Shown here: positions 16,828-24,908 of the stretch, one piece after another
Layout: each line of letters begins with the position of its first letter
Position numbering within the stretch: position 1 is the first letter of the stretch
NCBI GenBank assembly: GCA_041581135.1
Contig: JBFGCM010000026.1
Span: 1-36,673, forward strand
Direction of reading: 5' to 3'
From: JBFGCM01 sp041581135
Lineage (GTDB): Bacteria > Actinomycetota > Acidimicrobiia > Spongiisociales > UBA5794
Length of the DNA stretch: 36,673 nucleotides
Notes under the pieces: model-generated
Seen by the model: the letters and a program-made list of their open reading frames with translations, nothing else
The model's database searches: none
Told to the model about the DNA's origin: nothing
Program-made: the position numbers and the translations under genes

Positions 16828-17094
16828 ATGGCGAGTACCGCAGAGCTGAGCGTGAAGGACCGGCGCGTTCTCGACTTCGAGTCCGCATGGTGGTTGTACC
16901 CGGGGCCCAAGGACCGGGCCATCCGAGAGTACGTGGGCATCAGCGCCACCCGGTACTACCAGGTGCTGCGGCGTCTGATGGACGATCCGGCGGCGCTCGC
17001 CTACTCACCGCTCACCGTCCGCCGCCTCCGCAAGATCCGTACCACGCGCCAGGAGGCGGTCGCCGCCAAGCTGGGTGGCGACGGCTCCACCTGA
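16828..17094 (+). CDS. DUF3263 family protein
   Basis: Small actinobacterial protein of 88 residues. Contains the family core LSVKDRRVLDFESAWWLYPGPKDRAIREYVGISATRYYQVLRRLMDDP, which looks like a short helix-turn-helix: the segment REYVGISATRYYQVLRRL fits a recognition-helix pattern. The C-terminal end is basic (VRRLRKIRTTRQEA). No biochemical role is established that I know of; DNA binding is an inference. ATG 16828 follows a leaderless-type promoter. The next gene starts 49 bp later with its own -10 box. Confidence 0.85.
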   Translation: MASTAELSVKDRRVLDFESAWWLYPGPKDRAIREYVGISATRYYQVLRRLMDDPAALAYSPLTVRRLRKIRTTRQEAVAAKLGGDGST

Positions 17095-17130
17095 GCCCAG
17101 CGGCCGAGGGGGGCTACGTCATGGCACCGG

Positions 17131-17136
17131 TACACT
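17131..17136 (+). promoter_or_regulatory. -10 box of a leaderless promoter for the AI-2E-family gene
   Basis: TACACT ends 7 nt before ATG 17144; no ribosome-binding site is present between them. Confidence 0.5.
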
Positions 17137-17143
17137 GCTGCCG

Positions 17144-18424
17144 ATGACATCCGAGGACCGGAACCTTCCCGGACTGTTGCGGCGGATTGGAATCGCCAGC
17201 TGGAGCTTCCTGGGTCTGTTGCTGCTCCTCGGCGCAGTGGGGTGGATACTCCTCCAGCTCCGCATCCTCTTGGCTCCGCTGGTGTTGGCGGCGGTGCTCA
17301 TCTACATCCTCGATCCCGTCGTGACGCGGCTGCACCGTCACCACGTGCCTCGGATCCTCGGGACCGTGCTGAGCTACCTGGTGCTCGTCGGCGTGCTGGT
17401 GGTGCTCGGCATCCTCCTGGTCCCACAGATCTCGCAGCAGGCGAGTGATCTGACTCGTGACCTGCCCACCATCTACGACGATGTCGCCTCGGTCGCCGCC
17501 GACACCCTCTCGGCCATCGGAGTCGAGAACGTTGACATCCCCACCTACGACGAGGTGCGTGACTTCCTCACCGACCCGCAGAACACCGAGGAGTTCGTGT
17601 CGGAGGCGCTGGTGCAGCTCGGCGCGGTGACGCTGGGCATCCTCGAAGCGCTGTTGGTGTTCTTCCTGGCCCCCGTCATCGCCTTCTATGTCCTGCTCGA
17701 TCTCCCCAAGCTGCGCGAGCAGGGCCGGGAACTCATCCCCGAACGACATCGCGATGAGATCCACCACATCATGCGGCAGCTCACCCACGCCGTCGGCGGA
17801 TTCATGCGCGGCCAGCTGGTGGTTGCTTTCATCGTGGGGATCCTCACCTCGATAGGCTTCCGCCTCATCGGCTTGCCATTCTGGCTGGTGATCGGACTGA
17901 TCGCCGGTGCGCTCAACATCATCCCGTTCGTCGGTCCATGGGTCGGGGGCGCTCTGGGCGTCACGGTCGGCTTGGTGCTGGTGGATCCCGCCACTGCGTT
18001 GTGGGCGGCGGTGGTGGCCTTCGCGGTGCAGCAGATCGACAACAACTTCATCAGCCCCACCGTGCTGCGGGCCACCGTCCGGCTCCACCCGGCCACCATC
18101 ATCCTGGCGCTGCTCGCCGGAGGCGCCATTGCGGGCTTCTGGGGCCTCCTTCTGGCGGTGCCGGTGGTGGCATCGGTCAAGATCGTGGTGGGTCACCTGT
18201 GGCGGACCCGCGTCCTGGGGCAGTCGTGGGCCGAGGCCAGGGAGGCGTTGATCGTCGATCCCGACACGGGGAAGACCTTCATGGCCCACATTCGGCGCAT
18301 GAGCGACGACGAAGAAGAGCCGATCGAGGAGCGCGGAGACGACGCCCTCGGCGAAGAGCTGGAGCCGGTAGGGGCCCGGGCGAACGAGGAGATTCCTGGA
18401 CAACCGGTGGCCGGCGCTGACTGA
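17144..18424 (+). CDS. AI-2E family (UPF0118) membrane transporter
   Basis: 426-residue polytopic membrane protein of the AI-2E exporter / PerM family. Two N-terminal helices (about 15-75), a long extracytoplasmic or amphipathic region with QISQQASDLTRDLPTIYDD, then helices containing the conserved VAFIVGILTSIGFRLIGLPFWLVIGLIAGALNIIPFVGPWVGGALG block and QQIDNNFISPTVLRATVRLHPATIILALLAGG. The C-terminus is a long acidic cytoplasmic tail (DDEEEPIEERGDD), longer than in many members. Family members have been linked to signal export or Na+/H+ exchange, so the substrate here is open. The next gene starts 3 nt after its stop. Confidence 0.92.
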   Translation: MTSEDRNLPGLLRRIGIASWSFLGLLLLLGAVGWILLQLRILLAPLVLAAVLIYILDPVVTRLHRHHVPRILGTVLSYLVLVGVLVVLGILLVPQISQQASDLTRDLPTIYDDVASVAADTLSAIGVENVDIPTYDEVRDFLTDPQNTEEFVSEALVQLGAVTLGILEALLVFFLAPVIAFYVLLDLPKLREQGRELIPERHRDEIHHIMRQLTHAVGGFMRGQLVVAFIVGILTSIGFRLIGLPFWLVIGLIAGALNIIPFVGPWVGGALGVTVGLVLVDPATALWAAVVAFAVQQIDNNFISPTVLRATVRLHPATIILALLAGGAIAGFWGLLLAVPVVASVKIVVGHLWRTRVLGQSWAEAREALIVDPDTGKTFMAHIRRMSDDEEEPIEERGDDALGEELEPVGARANEEIPGQPVAGAD

Positions 18425-18427
18425 TCG

Positions 18428-19399
18428 ATGATCGACATCGCCGTCGTCGCTGCGTTGATCGCGGTGACGGTACGTGGTTGGTATCGAGGCCTCGTGCTCG
18501 AGGCCGTCGACCTGGCCGTTCTCGTGTTCGGCCTGGTCGTCGGTTTCCGCGTGTCGGGTCCACTCGGTGGCTTCCTGGCGGCGTGGATGGGTATCTCGCT
18601 CGCCGCCGGTACGGTGGTCGGGGGCAGCATCGCCTTCTTCGCGGTGGCGGTGGCCGGCAAGCTGGTGGTCAGATTCGCACGCTTCGCCCTGCCGCATCTG
18701 TCGGGAGCCCCGGCGCTGAATCGAGCGGCGGGTGCCACGCTCGGTGCGGCGTGGGGCATGGTCGTGATCACGCTCACCGTCTCACTGATCGCCGTGCTCC
18801 CGCTCGGTGACGCCGCGGTTCGTGAGGTGGACAACAGTTCGATCTCCGCCGTGCTGATCGATCCCGACGGAACGGCGCAAACCACCATGGCCGTCGTCAT
18901 CGGCGACCCGGTGCTGCGGGTCCTCCTGGGTCTCCGCAAGGTGATCGGCCCCGGGCAGGTGATCGTGGAAGGCAGCCAACGTCTGGAGCTCCCCGCGGCC
19001 GATCCTGCCGACCTGGCGCACGACCGGGAATCGGCCATGCTGATCTTCGACGAGCTCAACCGGTCGCGGGTCGAGGCAGGCCTCGAGCCCTTGGCATGGT
19101 CGGTGATCCTCACCGACGTCGGCGTTGCTCACGCCACGGAGATGTACACGGACGGCTACTTCGCGCATGAATCGCTCGTCACCGGGACTGTCGAGGACCG
19201 GCTCGAGGATGCCGACATTCCCTACGTCATCGTCGGGGAGAACCTGGCGCTTGCGGTGAATGCGGGCAGCACACACGCCGGACTCATGGGGAGCTCGGGG
19301 CACCGAGCCAACATCCTCTCTCCCCACTTCATCTGGGTCGGAATCGGCGTGGTCGAGGGTCCGCTGGGCTTGATGACGGTGCAGGTGTTCTTGGGCTAG
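18428..19399 (+). CDS. CvpA-like membrane protein fused to a CAP/SCP domain
   Basis: 323 residues. The first 125 or so form four hydrophobic segments of the CvpA type (colicin V production), starting MIDIAVVAALIAVTVRGWYRGLVLEAVDL. A loop follows, then from about 201 an extracytoplasmic CAP (SCP/PR-1) domain: LNRSRVEAGLEPL, AHATEMYTDGYFAH (His235, His247), GENLA (Glu271) and GLMGSSGHRANILSPHF (His292). The four CAP cavity residues are all present. Gap to the AI-2E-family gene is 3 nt, so they form an operon. The role is unknown; CAP domains act outside the cell, and mycobacterial CvpA-serine protease fusions (MarP) offer a parallel for this membrane anchor carrying an outer domain. Confidence 0.88.
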   Translation: MIDIAVVAALIAVTVRGWYRGLVLEAVDLAVLVFGLVVGFRVSGPLGGFLAAWMGISLAAGTVVGGSIAFFAVAVAGKLVVRFARFALPHLSGAPALNRAAGATLGAAWGMVVITLTVSLIAVLPLGDAAVREVDNSSISAVLIDPDGTAQTTMAVVIGDPVLRVLLGLRKVIGPGQVIVEGSQRLELPAADPADLAHDRESAMLIFDELNRSRVEAGLEPLAWSVILTDVGVAHATEMYTDGYFAHESLVTGTVEDRLEDADIPYVIVGENLALAVNAGSTHAGLMGSSGHRANILSPHFIWVGIGVVEGPLGLMTVQVFLG

Positions 19400-19400
19400 C

Positions 19401-20159
19401 TCACGGCATGTCGAGCGGTGCCGATGCCTCGGCTTCGGCGGCGTCGAGCGCGGCCTGTTGGGCGGCCTCGCGGCTACCACGGGCGACGAACAGCACTCCG
19501 AGGCCCGCAATGATCAGCACGGCCACCACGATGGTCCACCACGGGAAGCCGGGTTGATCGAACGTGCTGTGGGCCGAGATCGTGGTCACGCCACCGCTCA
19601 GCGGCAACTCCCACACGAGTACCTCGCCGTCGATGCGGTCGGCATCGTGCGCGTCCACGGTGCCCGGGAGCTGGATACGCAGCGAAGCCAAGAGTGCGTC
19701 GTTGTCCAGGATCCCCGGGTCGAACGGCAGTTCAGTGGCCTCGATCAGCGCACCGAGGTCGGGGAGCACCACCTCGGCCTCGATCGACATGTCTTCGTCC
19801 GACCGCACCAGCATGAGTTCTCGGAACGGTGATCCCTCCACCTGGATGAGGTCTCGGCGTAGCTCTTCGAAGTCGGCGAATCCGGTGGACAGCGTGCGGT
19901 ACCTCATGTCGCCTTCGCGGTACTCACCCACTTCGCCGCCGACCAGCGTCCCGAAGTCGAACGCCTCGAGGGCAAGGGTGAGCGCCTCGATGTCCGGCAC
20001 GTTGCCGAGAAGATTCTCGAGCTCGTCGTCGATGCCGGCTTCGATCGTGAAGTTGCCCGACCCGTCCTCTTCGAGCATCACGGCGAAGTTCAGCTCCGCA
20101 CGGCACGAGGCAGTGAGCAGTGCCACTGCCACCAGCATGAGCCCCCAACGCCGCCTCAT
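19401..20159 (-). CDS. LppM-like (DUF3153) lipoprotein
   Basis: 252-residue envelope protein. A short signal peptide ends in a lipobox LTASC (Cys19), then a beta-rich domain starting AELNFAVMLEEDGSGNFTIEAGID, typical of the LppM/DUF3153 family, then a C-terminal transmembrane helix (FPWWTIVVAVLIIAGLGVLFVARG, about 202-225) and an Ala/Glu-rich cytoplasmic tail. Being both lipidated and membrane-spanning at the other end matches mycobacterial LppM. ATG 20159 is chosen because the long upstream extension of this frame is unlike any envelope protein and TAGAGT ends 8 nt before it. It is convergent with the CvpA-CAP gene (1 nt apart). Confidence 0.85.
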   Translation of the reverse strand: MRRRWGLMLVAVALLTASCRAELNFAVMLEEDGSGNFTIEAGIDDELENLLGNVPDIEALTLALEAFDFGTLVGGEVGEYREGDMRYRTLSTGFADFEELRRDLIQVEGSPFRELMLVRSDEDMSIEAEVVLPDLGALIEATELPFDPGILDNDALLASLRIQLPGTVDAHDADRIDGEVLVWELPLSGGVTTISAHSTFDQPGFPWWTIVVAVLIIAGLGVLFVARGSREAAQQAALDAAEAEASAPLDMP

Positions 20160-20167
20160 GGGCACCG

Positions 20168-20246
20168 ACTCTAGAACCGTGAGCGAGGCCGGCGGTGCCG
20201 TGCGCCGGGATGCTCGATGACCGACCGATCTTCTACGCCGTAACCT
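20168..20246. promoter_or_regulatory. Divergent leaderless promoters
   Basis: On the minus strand TAGAGT (20168-20173) ends 8 nt before the lipoprotein ATG. On the plus strand TAACCT (20241-20246) ends 6 nt before GTG 20253. Neither start has a ribosome-binding site. Confidence 0.45.
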
Positions 20247-20252
20247 CTCGGT

Positions 20253-21026
20253 GTGAATGCTGCCTCCGGCTCGACCGGCACTCCGCCATTGGACGAAGCC
20301 TCCACGGTGTTGCTGCAGGCCTTCGTCGCCGTTTACGAGCCCTACGTCGCGTCCCGCCTCGCCGGCGTTCCCGGCGCGGAGGAGGTCGATGTTCGCGCGG
20401 CGATCGTGGCCGGCCGTGAGTGGCTTGGGGAACACCTGGCGGCGCTGCTGGCAGAGCCGTACCGCACCCAGCGTCGCTCACCGCTGGAGGTCTTCCAGGA
20501 GGCGCTCGCGGCACCCACGGCCGCGCTCGACGATGCCGGGGTGGCGCCGGTGCGACGAGATCCGGCGGTGAGCGCGGCGCTTCCGGGAGACACGTATGGT
20601 CTGGCGCCGGCATCCTCCCAGGAACTCGGCGACGGGGTGTGGCAGGCCCACCTCGCCTGGGGCGCCACCAAAGCGGCGGCCATGCGTCGATCGGCTGCCG
20701 ACCGACCCCGGGTGGGGTTGTACGGAGCGGATCTGATGGATCGCACCAGAGTCGAGGGGGTGGTCCGTGACTCGGGGTGCGACCTCGTGATCTGGCGGCA
20801 TCCGGGCGACATCGACGATGCGGCCCTGGGGCTCGTCGACTTGACGCATGGTGAAGCAGACGAAGCGATAGCGGCGTTGGCGGCTCGCGGTGTGCGGACC
20901 GTTGCGTTCGGGCCGCACGTCGACGATGTGGCCATGGCGCGTGCCGGCGCACTGGGCGCCGATGAAGTGCTGGCCCGGTCGTCGTTCTTCAGGAGACTCC
21001 CGGAGCTGGTGCCGCGGGTGGCGTGA
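20253..21026 (+). CDS. Hypothetical protein with receiver-like C-terminal domain
   Basis: 257 residues, family not recognised. Residues 1-150 are mostly helical, with an Arg/Glu-rich part (RTQRRSPLEVFQEALAAP). Residues 152-250 have the alternating strand-helix pattern of a response-regulator receiver or B12-binding-type fold: RVGLYGAD, LVIWRHP, LGLVDLTHG, VRTVAFGPHVDD, GADEVLARSSF. Asp196 in LVDLTHG sits near the usual phospho-acceptor strand, but the acidic pair after strand 1 and the conserved Lys of strand 5 are missing, so it is probably a pseudo-receiver. GTG start after a leaderless-type -10 box. It overlaps the end of the alpha-glucosidase gene by 38 nt, tail to tail. Confidence 0.75.
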   Translation: MNAASGSTGTPPLDEASTVLLQAFVAVYEPYVASRLAGVPGAEEVDVRAAIVAGREWLGEHLAALLAEPYRTQRRSPLEVFQEALAAPTAALDDAGVAPVRRDPAVSAALPGDTYGLAPASSQELGDGVWQAHLAWGATKAAAMRRSAADRPRVGLYGADLMDRTRVEGVVRDSGCDLVIWRHPGDIDDAALGLVDLTHGEADEAIAALAARGVRTVAFGPHVDDVAMARAGALGADEVLARSSFFRRLPELVPRVA

Positions 21027-22614
21027 TCGCCACCAACACACCTTCCGCTCCGGCGAGGGCGAGTTCGCCGTCGGTGAAGGCGGCGTCTCGGTGTGCCGTG
21101 GACACGACGATCCGACCGGGCTCGTCGAGTTGCAGTCGCCGCGGAGCGTCGCTGAAGTTGAGTGCAATCAGCCAGCGCTCACCGGGCACGCTACGCGTGT
21201 AGGTCAGCACGTCGTCGGTGGCGTCCCGCACCTCGATGTCGCCGGCGTGGAGCGCCGGATGCTGCGCCCGCAACTCGAGCAGCGTGCGGTACAGCGTGAG
21301 TAGCGAGTCAGGGTCCTCCAGCTGGGCGGCGACGTTGGCGGTGGCGTGGTCAGAGCTCAGTGGAAGCCACAGCTCCTCGGGAGGCGCCGACGAGAACCCG
21401 GCCGACGGGGAGGCGTCCCACTGCATGGGCGTACGGCAGCCGTCGCGACCCTGGCCGGGGACGCGCCTCCCGTAGGGGTCTTGCTGGTCTTCCGGGGCGA
21501 TCTCTGCTTGCTCGATACCGAGCTCGTCGCCGTAGTACATCGTCGGGGTGCCCCGCACCGTGAGCAGCAGCATGGCAGCCAACCGTGCATGGTCTCGGCC
21601 GATGCGGGTCGCAAGCCGCACCTGATCGTGGTTGCCCAGCACGTAGTTGGGCCAGGCGCCGGGCGGAAGCGCCGCCTCGAAGCCACCTATGTGCTCAGCC
21701 ACTGTCGTTGCCGACCACGCAGTGTCGATGAGGCCGAAGTTGAACGGGATCTGGATCTCGTCGAGCTCCGTCCCATAGTGGCGGACCCAGCGGTCCCACG
21801 GCTCCGGTTCGATCTCTCCGATGAGGACACGGTCACCCTCGTAGGAATCTGCGATCCGACGGAACTCCCGGAACAGCTCGTGGACGTCGGGGTGCATCTT
21901 GTCGTGCACATGGAGCTGAGATTCGTACTCGGAGTGGAACCATGGCGAGCGGTGCGCATCCGCGGCCGGGTTCGGGGGATTGTCCCGGAATTCAGGGTCC
22001 TTCATGATGAAGTTCACCACGTCCATGCGGAATCCGTCGACCCCGCGGTCGAGCCAGAAGCGGAGCGTGTCGAGCATGGCGGCGCGCAGCTCGCGGCACC
22101 GCCAGTTCAGCTCGGGTTGTTCCTTCAGAAAGGTGTGGAGGTAGTACTGCTGGCGGGTGTCGTCCCACTCCCAGGAGGAGCCTCCGAACAGGGCCACCCA
22201 GTTGTTCGGGGGTGACCCATCCGGCTTGGCGTCGCGCCACACATACCAGTCGTGCTTTGGGTTGGTGCGCGACGAGCGGGACTCCAGGAACCAAGGGTGC
22301 TGATCCGAGGAGTGATTCGGGACCCAATCGATGATCAGGCGGATACCACGGCCGTGGGCTTCGTCGACGAGGCGGTCGAACGTTGCGAGGTCGTCGAACA
22401 GCGGGTCGACGTCGACGTAGTCCGAGACGTCGTATCCGAAGTCGGCCATCGGCGACGGGTAGAACGGGGACAACCACACGGCACCGATGCCGAGCTCGGC
22501 GAGGTAGTCGAGTTGTTGGATGACGCCTGCCAAGTCGCCGACACCGTTGCCCGTGGTGTCGCGGAAGCTCCGGGGGTAGACCTGGTAGACGACGCTCGTC
22601 TGCCACCATCTCAC
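20989..22614 (-). CDS. GH13 alpha-glucosidase (oligo-1,6-glucosidase / trehalose-6-phosphate hydrolase group)
   Basis: Retaining alpha-glycosidase, 541 residues. The (beta/alpha)8 barrel has all GH13 signatures: DWVPNHSS (96-103), GFRMDVVN with nucleophile Asp198, LIGEIEPEP with acid/base Glu267, and GNHD with Asp330. Start MRWWQTSVVYQVYPRSFRDTTGNGVGDL is typical of exo-acting alpha-glucosidases. The domain-B insert and the C-terminal beta-sandwich are complete. No signal peptide, so it acts in the cytoplasm. The alpha-1,4 versus alpha-1,6 preference depends on the residue after the nucleophile region (here DVVNF, with Val, as in alpha-1,6-type enzymes), which hints at oligo-1,6 activity. GTG start at 22614 with GGAAGG upstream. 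Confidence 0.93.
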   Translation of the reverse strand: MRWWQTSVVYQVYPRSFRDTTGNGVGDLAGVIQQLDYLAELGIGAVWLSPFYPSPMADFGYDVSDYVDVDPLFDDLATFDRLVDEAHGRGIRLIIDWVPNHSSDQHPWFLESRSSRTNPKHDWYVWRDAKPDGSPPNNWVALFGGSSWEWDDTRQQYYLHTFLKEQPELNWRCRELRAAMLDTLRFWLDRGVDGFRMDVVNFIMKDPEFRDNPPNPAADAHRSPWFHSEYESQLHVHDKMHPDVHELFREFRRIADSYEGDRVLIGEIEPEPWDRWVRHYGTELDEIQIPFNFGLIDTAWSATTVAEHIGGFEAALPPGAWPNYVLGNHDQVRLATRIGRDHARLAAMLLLTVRGTPTMYYGDELGIEQAEIAPEDQQDPYGRRVPGQGRDGCRTPMQWDASPSAGFSSAPPEELWLPLSSDHATANVAAQLEDPDSLLTLYRTLLELRAQHPALHAGDIEVRDATDDVLTYTRSVPGERWLIALNFSDAPRRLQLDEPGRIVVSTAHRDAAFTDGELALAGAEGVLVAITPPAAPAPGVS

Positions 22615-22759
22615 CGTCGAGCACCTTCCCGCAGTCGACCGTGCGGGAGTGTACGCCGCATCCCCGGCGATAGGGGGCCTCCGGCTCTAGTAAGTCATTG
22701 TCAGCCGATTAACCTACCGAGCAGGAGTGCCCGGGGATTTGGAAAGGGGATGTCGAACC

Positions 22760-24634
22760 ATGATTGGATCTGCTGTATCGCCGCGTCGGCGATTCTTGGT
22801 GTTTGTGGCTGCGCTGTCGATGGTGTTCGCAGCGCTGGCCACGGCCGGCGCACAGGCGGAGGAAGGTAGTGCCGAAGGTGAAGTGGCCTTCTGGCTGACC
22901 GTCCTCCACAACAACGACGGCGAGTCGGACCTGCTCAACCTGGGGTCCGGTCTCGAAGACTTCGGCGGCGTGGATCGCTTCTCCACCGTGGTGAAGAACA
23001 ACAAGCGCCTCGCAAGGCAACAGCCGCTGACGTTCAACATGATGGGACGGCCGGTGCCGCGCGGCTCGGTGATGGTGTCATCGGGCGACAACTTCCTGGC
23101 AGGGCCGGAGTTCAATGCCAGCCTCGTGAAGGGCGTGCCGTTCTTCGACGCAATCGCCATGGATCTGATCGGCTACGACGCCGTCGCCATCGGCAACCAC
23201 GACTTCGACTTCGGGCCGGACGTGCTGGAGCAGTTCATCCTGAGCTACACCGATCCGCCGCCCTACCTGAGCGCGAACCTCGACTTCTCGCTGGAACCGG
23301 GCCTGCAAGCCCTGGTCGATGCCGGCATCATCGCCGGCAGCACCATCATCGAGGAGCGCGGGCAGCTCATCGGGATCGTCGGAGCGACGACTCCCAATCT
23401 GACGTTCATCTCGAGCCCGCGCGACGTCATCGTCATGGACGACGTGGCCGCACTCGTGCAGGCGGAAGTCGACGCCTTGGAGGCGGCCGGGGTCAACAAA
23501 ATCATCATGATCAGCCACCTGCAGGACGTCGAAGGTGACATCGAGCTTGCCGCGTTGCTGGACGGCGTCGACCTGATGGTGGCCGGCGGCGGTGACGAGC
23601 TGCTGGCGAACCCGGACGACCTGCTGGTCCCGGGCGATGAAGAGGACGTTTTCGGTCCCTATCCGCTCATCGCCACCGACATGGACGGCACGGAGCTGCC
23701 GGTGGTGACGACTTCCGGCCAGTACGGCTACTTGGGCAAGCTGGTGGTCGGTTTCGATGCGGCCGGCAACCTCGTCATGATCGATGAGGATCTGAGTGGT
23801 CCGATCCGCGTGGCGGGCGGGGACAACCCGGACGCGGTGCGGCCCGATGGCCGTGTCAAGCGTCTCGTGACCGATCCGGTAGAGGCTGCGGTGGCCGAGC
23901 TGTTGGCCAACGTGATTGCACAGAGCGAAGTCGATCTCAACGGGCTTCGTTCCGACGTGCGGTCCCGGGAGACCAACGAGGGCAACCTGATCGCAGACTC
24001 GCTGCTCTGGACGGCCAATCAGTTGGCGGCCGAGTTCGGTGCTCCGGAAGCGGATGTCGCGCTGCAAAACGGCGGCGGCATTCGCAACGACAGCATCATT
24101 CCGGCCGGGCCGATCACCGAGTTCGACACCTTCTCGATGGTGCCGTTCCCGAACTTCGTGACCATCGTGCCCGACATCCCGCGGAGCCAGTTCAAGGAGA
24201 TCCTGGAGAACGCGGTCTCCCGCACCCAGGATGGTGACATCCCCGGTGGGACCGGTCGCTTCGCCCAGATCGCCGGATTCTCGTTCGAGTGGGATGGCGC
24301 CGGTGTCGCCCAAGAACTCGACGAGGACGGCAACGTTGTGGTGCCGGGTAGCCGCATCATCAACGTGACACTCGACAGCGGGGACGTGATCGTCGAGGAC
24401 GGCGTGGTAGTGGCCGGTGACGACATCGTGGTCGCCACCATCAACTTCCTCGCCGGAGGTGGCGACGAGTATCCATTCCGCGGAGCACCGTTCACGTCGG
24501 TAGGGGCGACGTACCAACAGGCATTGTCGGGATACCTCACCGATGCGCTCGGAGGGGTGATCACGGCGGCCGATTATCCGCTGGGAGGTGAGGGCCGCAT
24601 CGTGGACCTCACCGACACGGGCGGAGAGAACTGA
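22760..24634 (+). CDS. Secreted 5'-nucleotidase / metallophosphatase family protein
   Basis: 624 residues, UshA-like architecture. A signal peptide is cut after AQA (about residue 33). An N-terminal calcineurin-like domain has SGDNFLAG (109-115) and GNHDFDFG (145-152), and a C-terminal nucleotidase domain has ETNEGNLIADSLLWTA, LQNGGGIRND and FPNFVTIVP. Two metal motifs differ from UshA: the first strand reads LHNNDGES instead of NDxHG, and the GHxH motif reads VAGGGDELL (274-282). This looks like a recognised but divergent branch, and the substrate may not be an ordinary nucleotide. There is no cell-wall anchor, so it is free or loosely held outside. ATG 22760 has GGAAAGGGGA 10 nt upstream. 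Confidence 0.9.
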   Translation: MIGSAVSPRRRFLVFVAALSMVFAALATAGAQAEEGSAEGEVAFWLTVLHNNDGESDLLNLGSGLEDFGGVDRFSTVVKNNKRLARQQPLTFNMMGRPVPRGSVMVSSGDNFLAGPEFNASLVKGVPFFDAIAMDLIGYDAVAIGNHDFDFGPDVLEQFILSYTDPPPYLSANLDFSLEPGLQALVDAGIIAGSTIIEERGQLIGIVGATTPNLTFISSPRDVIVMDDVAALVQAEVDALEAAGVNKIIMISHLQDVEGDIELAALLDGVDLMVAGGGDELLANPDDLLVPGDEEDVFGPYPLIATDMDGTELPVVTTSGQYGYLGKLVVGFDAAGNLVMIDEDLSGPIRVAGGDNPDAVRPDGRVKRLVTDPVEAAVAELLANVIAQSEVDLNGLRSDVRSRETNEGNLIADSLLWTANQLAAEFGAPEADVALQNGGGIRNDSIIPAGPITEFDTFSMVPFPNFVTIVPDIPRSQFKEILENAVSRTQDGDIPGGTGRFAQIAGFSFEWDGAGVAQELDEDGNVVVPGSRIINVTLDSGDVIVEDGVVVAGDDIVVATINFLAGGGDEYPFRGAPFTSVGATYQQALSGYLTDALGGVITAADYPLGGEGRIVDLTDTGGEN

Positions 24635-24650
24635 ACCAACAGGTTGCGAT

Positions 24651-24677
24651 CGAGGGGGCCCTGTCGGGGCCCCCTCG
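24651..24677 (+). terminator. Hairpin after the nucleotidase gene
   Basis: 11-bp perfect stem (CGAGGGGGCCC pairing with GGGCCCCCTCG) and a 5-nt loop, 17 bp after the stop and before the tRNA-Arg promoter. No T-run, as is common in high-GC actinobacteria. Confidence 0.7.
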
Positions 24678-24690
24678 GCGCGTGTCGTTG

Positions 24691-24720
24691 TACGATCGTG
24701 CCGGGGCTCGAGGAGCCCCG
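24691..24720 (+). promoter_or_regulatory. -10 box and leader hairpin of tRNA-Arg
   Basis: TACGAT at 24691-24696 would start transcription about 19 nt before the tRNA. The leader contains an 8-bp stem with a 3-nt loop (CGGGGCTC / GAGCCCCG, 24702-24720) that ends one base before the tRNA 5' end, where RNase P cuts. Confidence 0.45.
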
Positions 24721-24721
24721 A

Positions 24722-24794
24722 GCCCGAGTAGCTCAGGGGATAGAGCACCGGTTTCCTAAACCGGGTGTCGCAGGTTCGAATCCTGCCTCGGGCG
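24722..24794 (+). tRNA. tRNA-Arg (anticodon CCT)
   Basis: Full cloverleaf: acceptor GCCCGAG / CTCGGGC, D-stem GCTC / GAGC, anticodon stem CCGGT / ACCGG with loop TTCCTAA (CCT at 24755-24757), T-stem GCAGG / CCTGC with loop TTCGAAT, discriminator G. CCA is not encoded. Reads AGG codons, which are rare in such GC-rich genomes. Confidence 0.97.
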
Positions 24795-24801
24795 CGGTTG
24801 C

Positions 24802-24820
24802 CGCTCGGCGCGTGCGAGCG
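24802..24820 (+). terminator. Short hairpin after tRNA-Arg
   Basis: 6-bp stem CGCTCG / CGAGCG with a 7-nt loop, 8 bp after the tRNA, followed by CTCACGTGTTT. Weak terminator candidate. Confidence 0.35.
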
Positions 24821-24908
24821 CTCACGTGTTTCCGCCGGCACGCGGCCGGGACATGGAGGCGTGACGGAACAGAGCCCGGTCGGACTCGGACGCTACAGCG
24901 AGCCGCGC

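Noticed and set aside
16484..16949. Minus-strand frames reading AEGFEPYETA and AGGGIRTLRNS near tRNA-Thr
   Set aside because: They translate the tRNA tail copies in antisense. They have no promoter, ribosome-binding site or domain.
17114..18697. 527-residue minus-strand open frame
   Set aside because: Antisense to the AI-2E-family and CvpA-CAP genes; His/Gln/Asp-rich with no fold signature.
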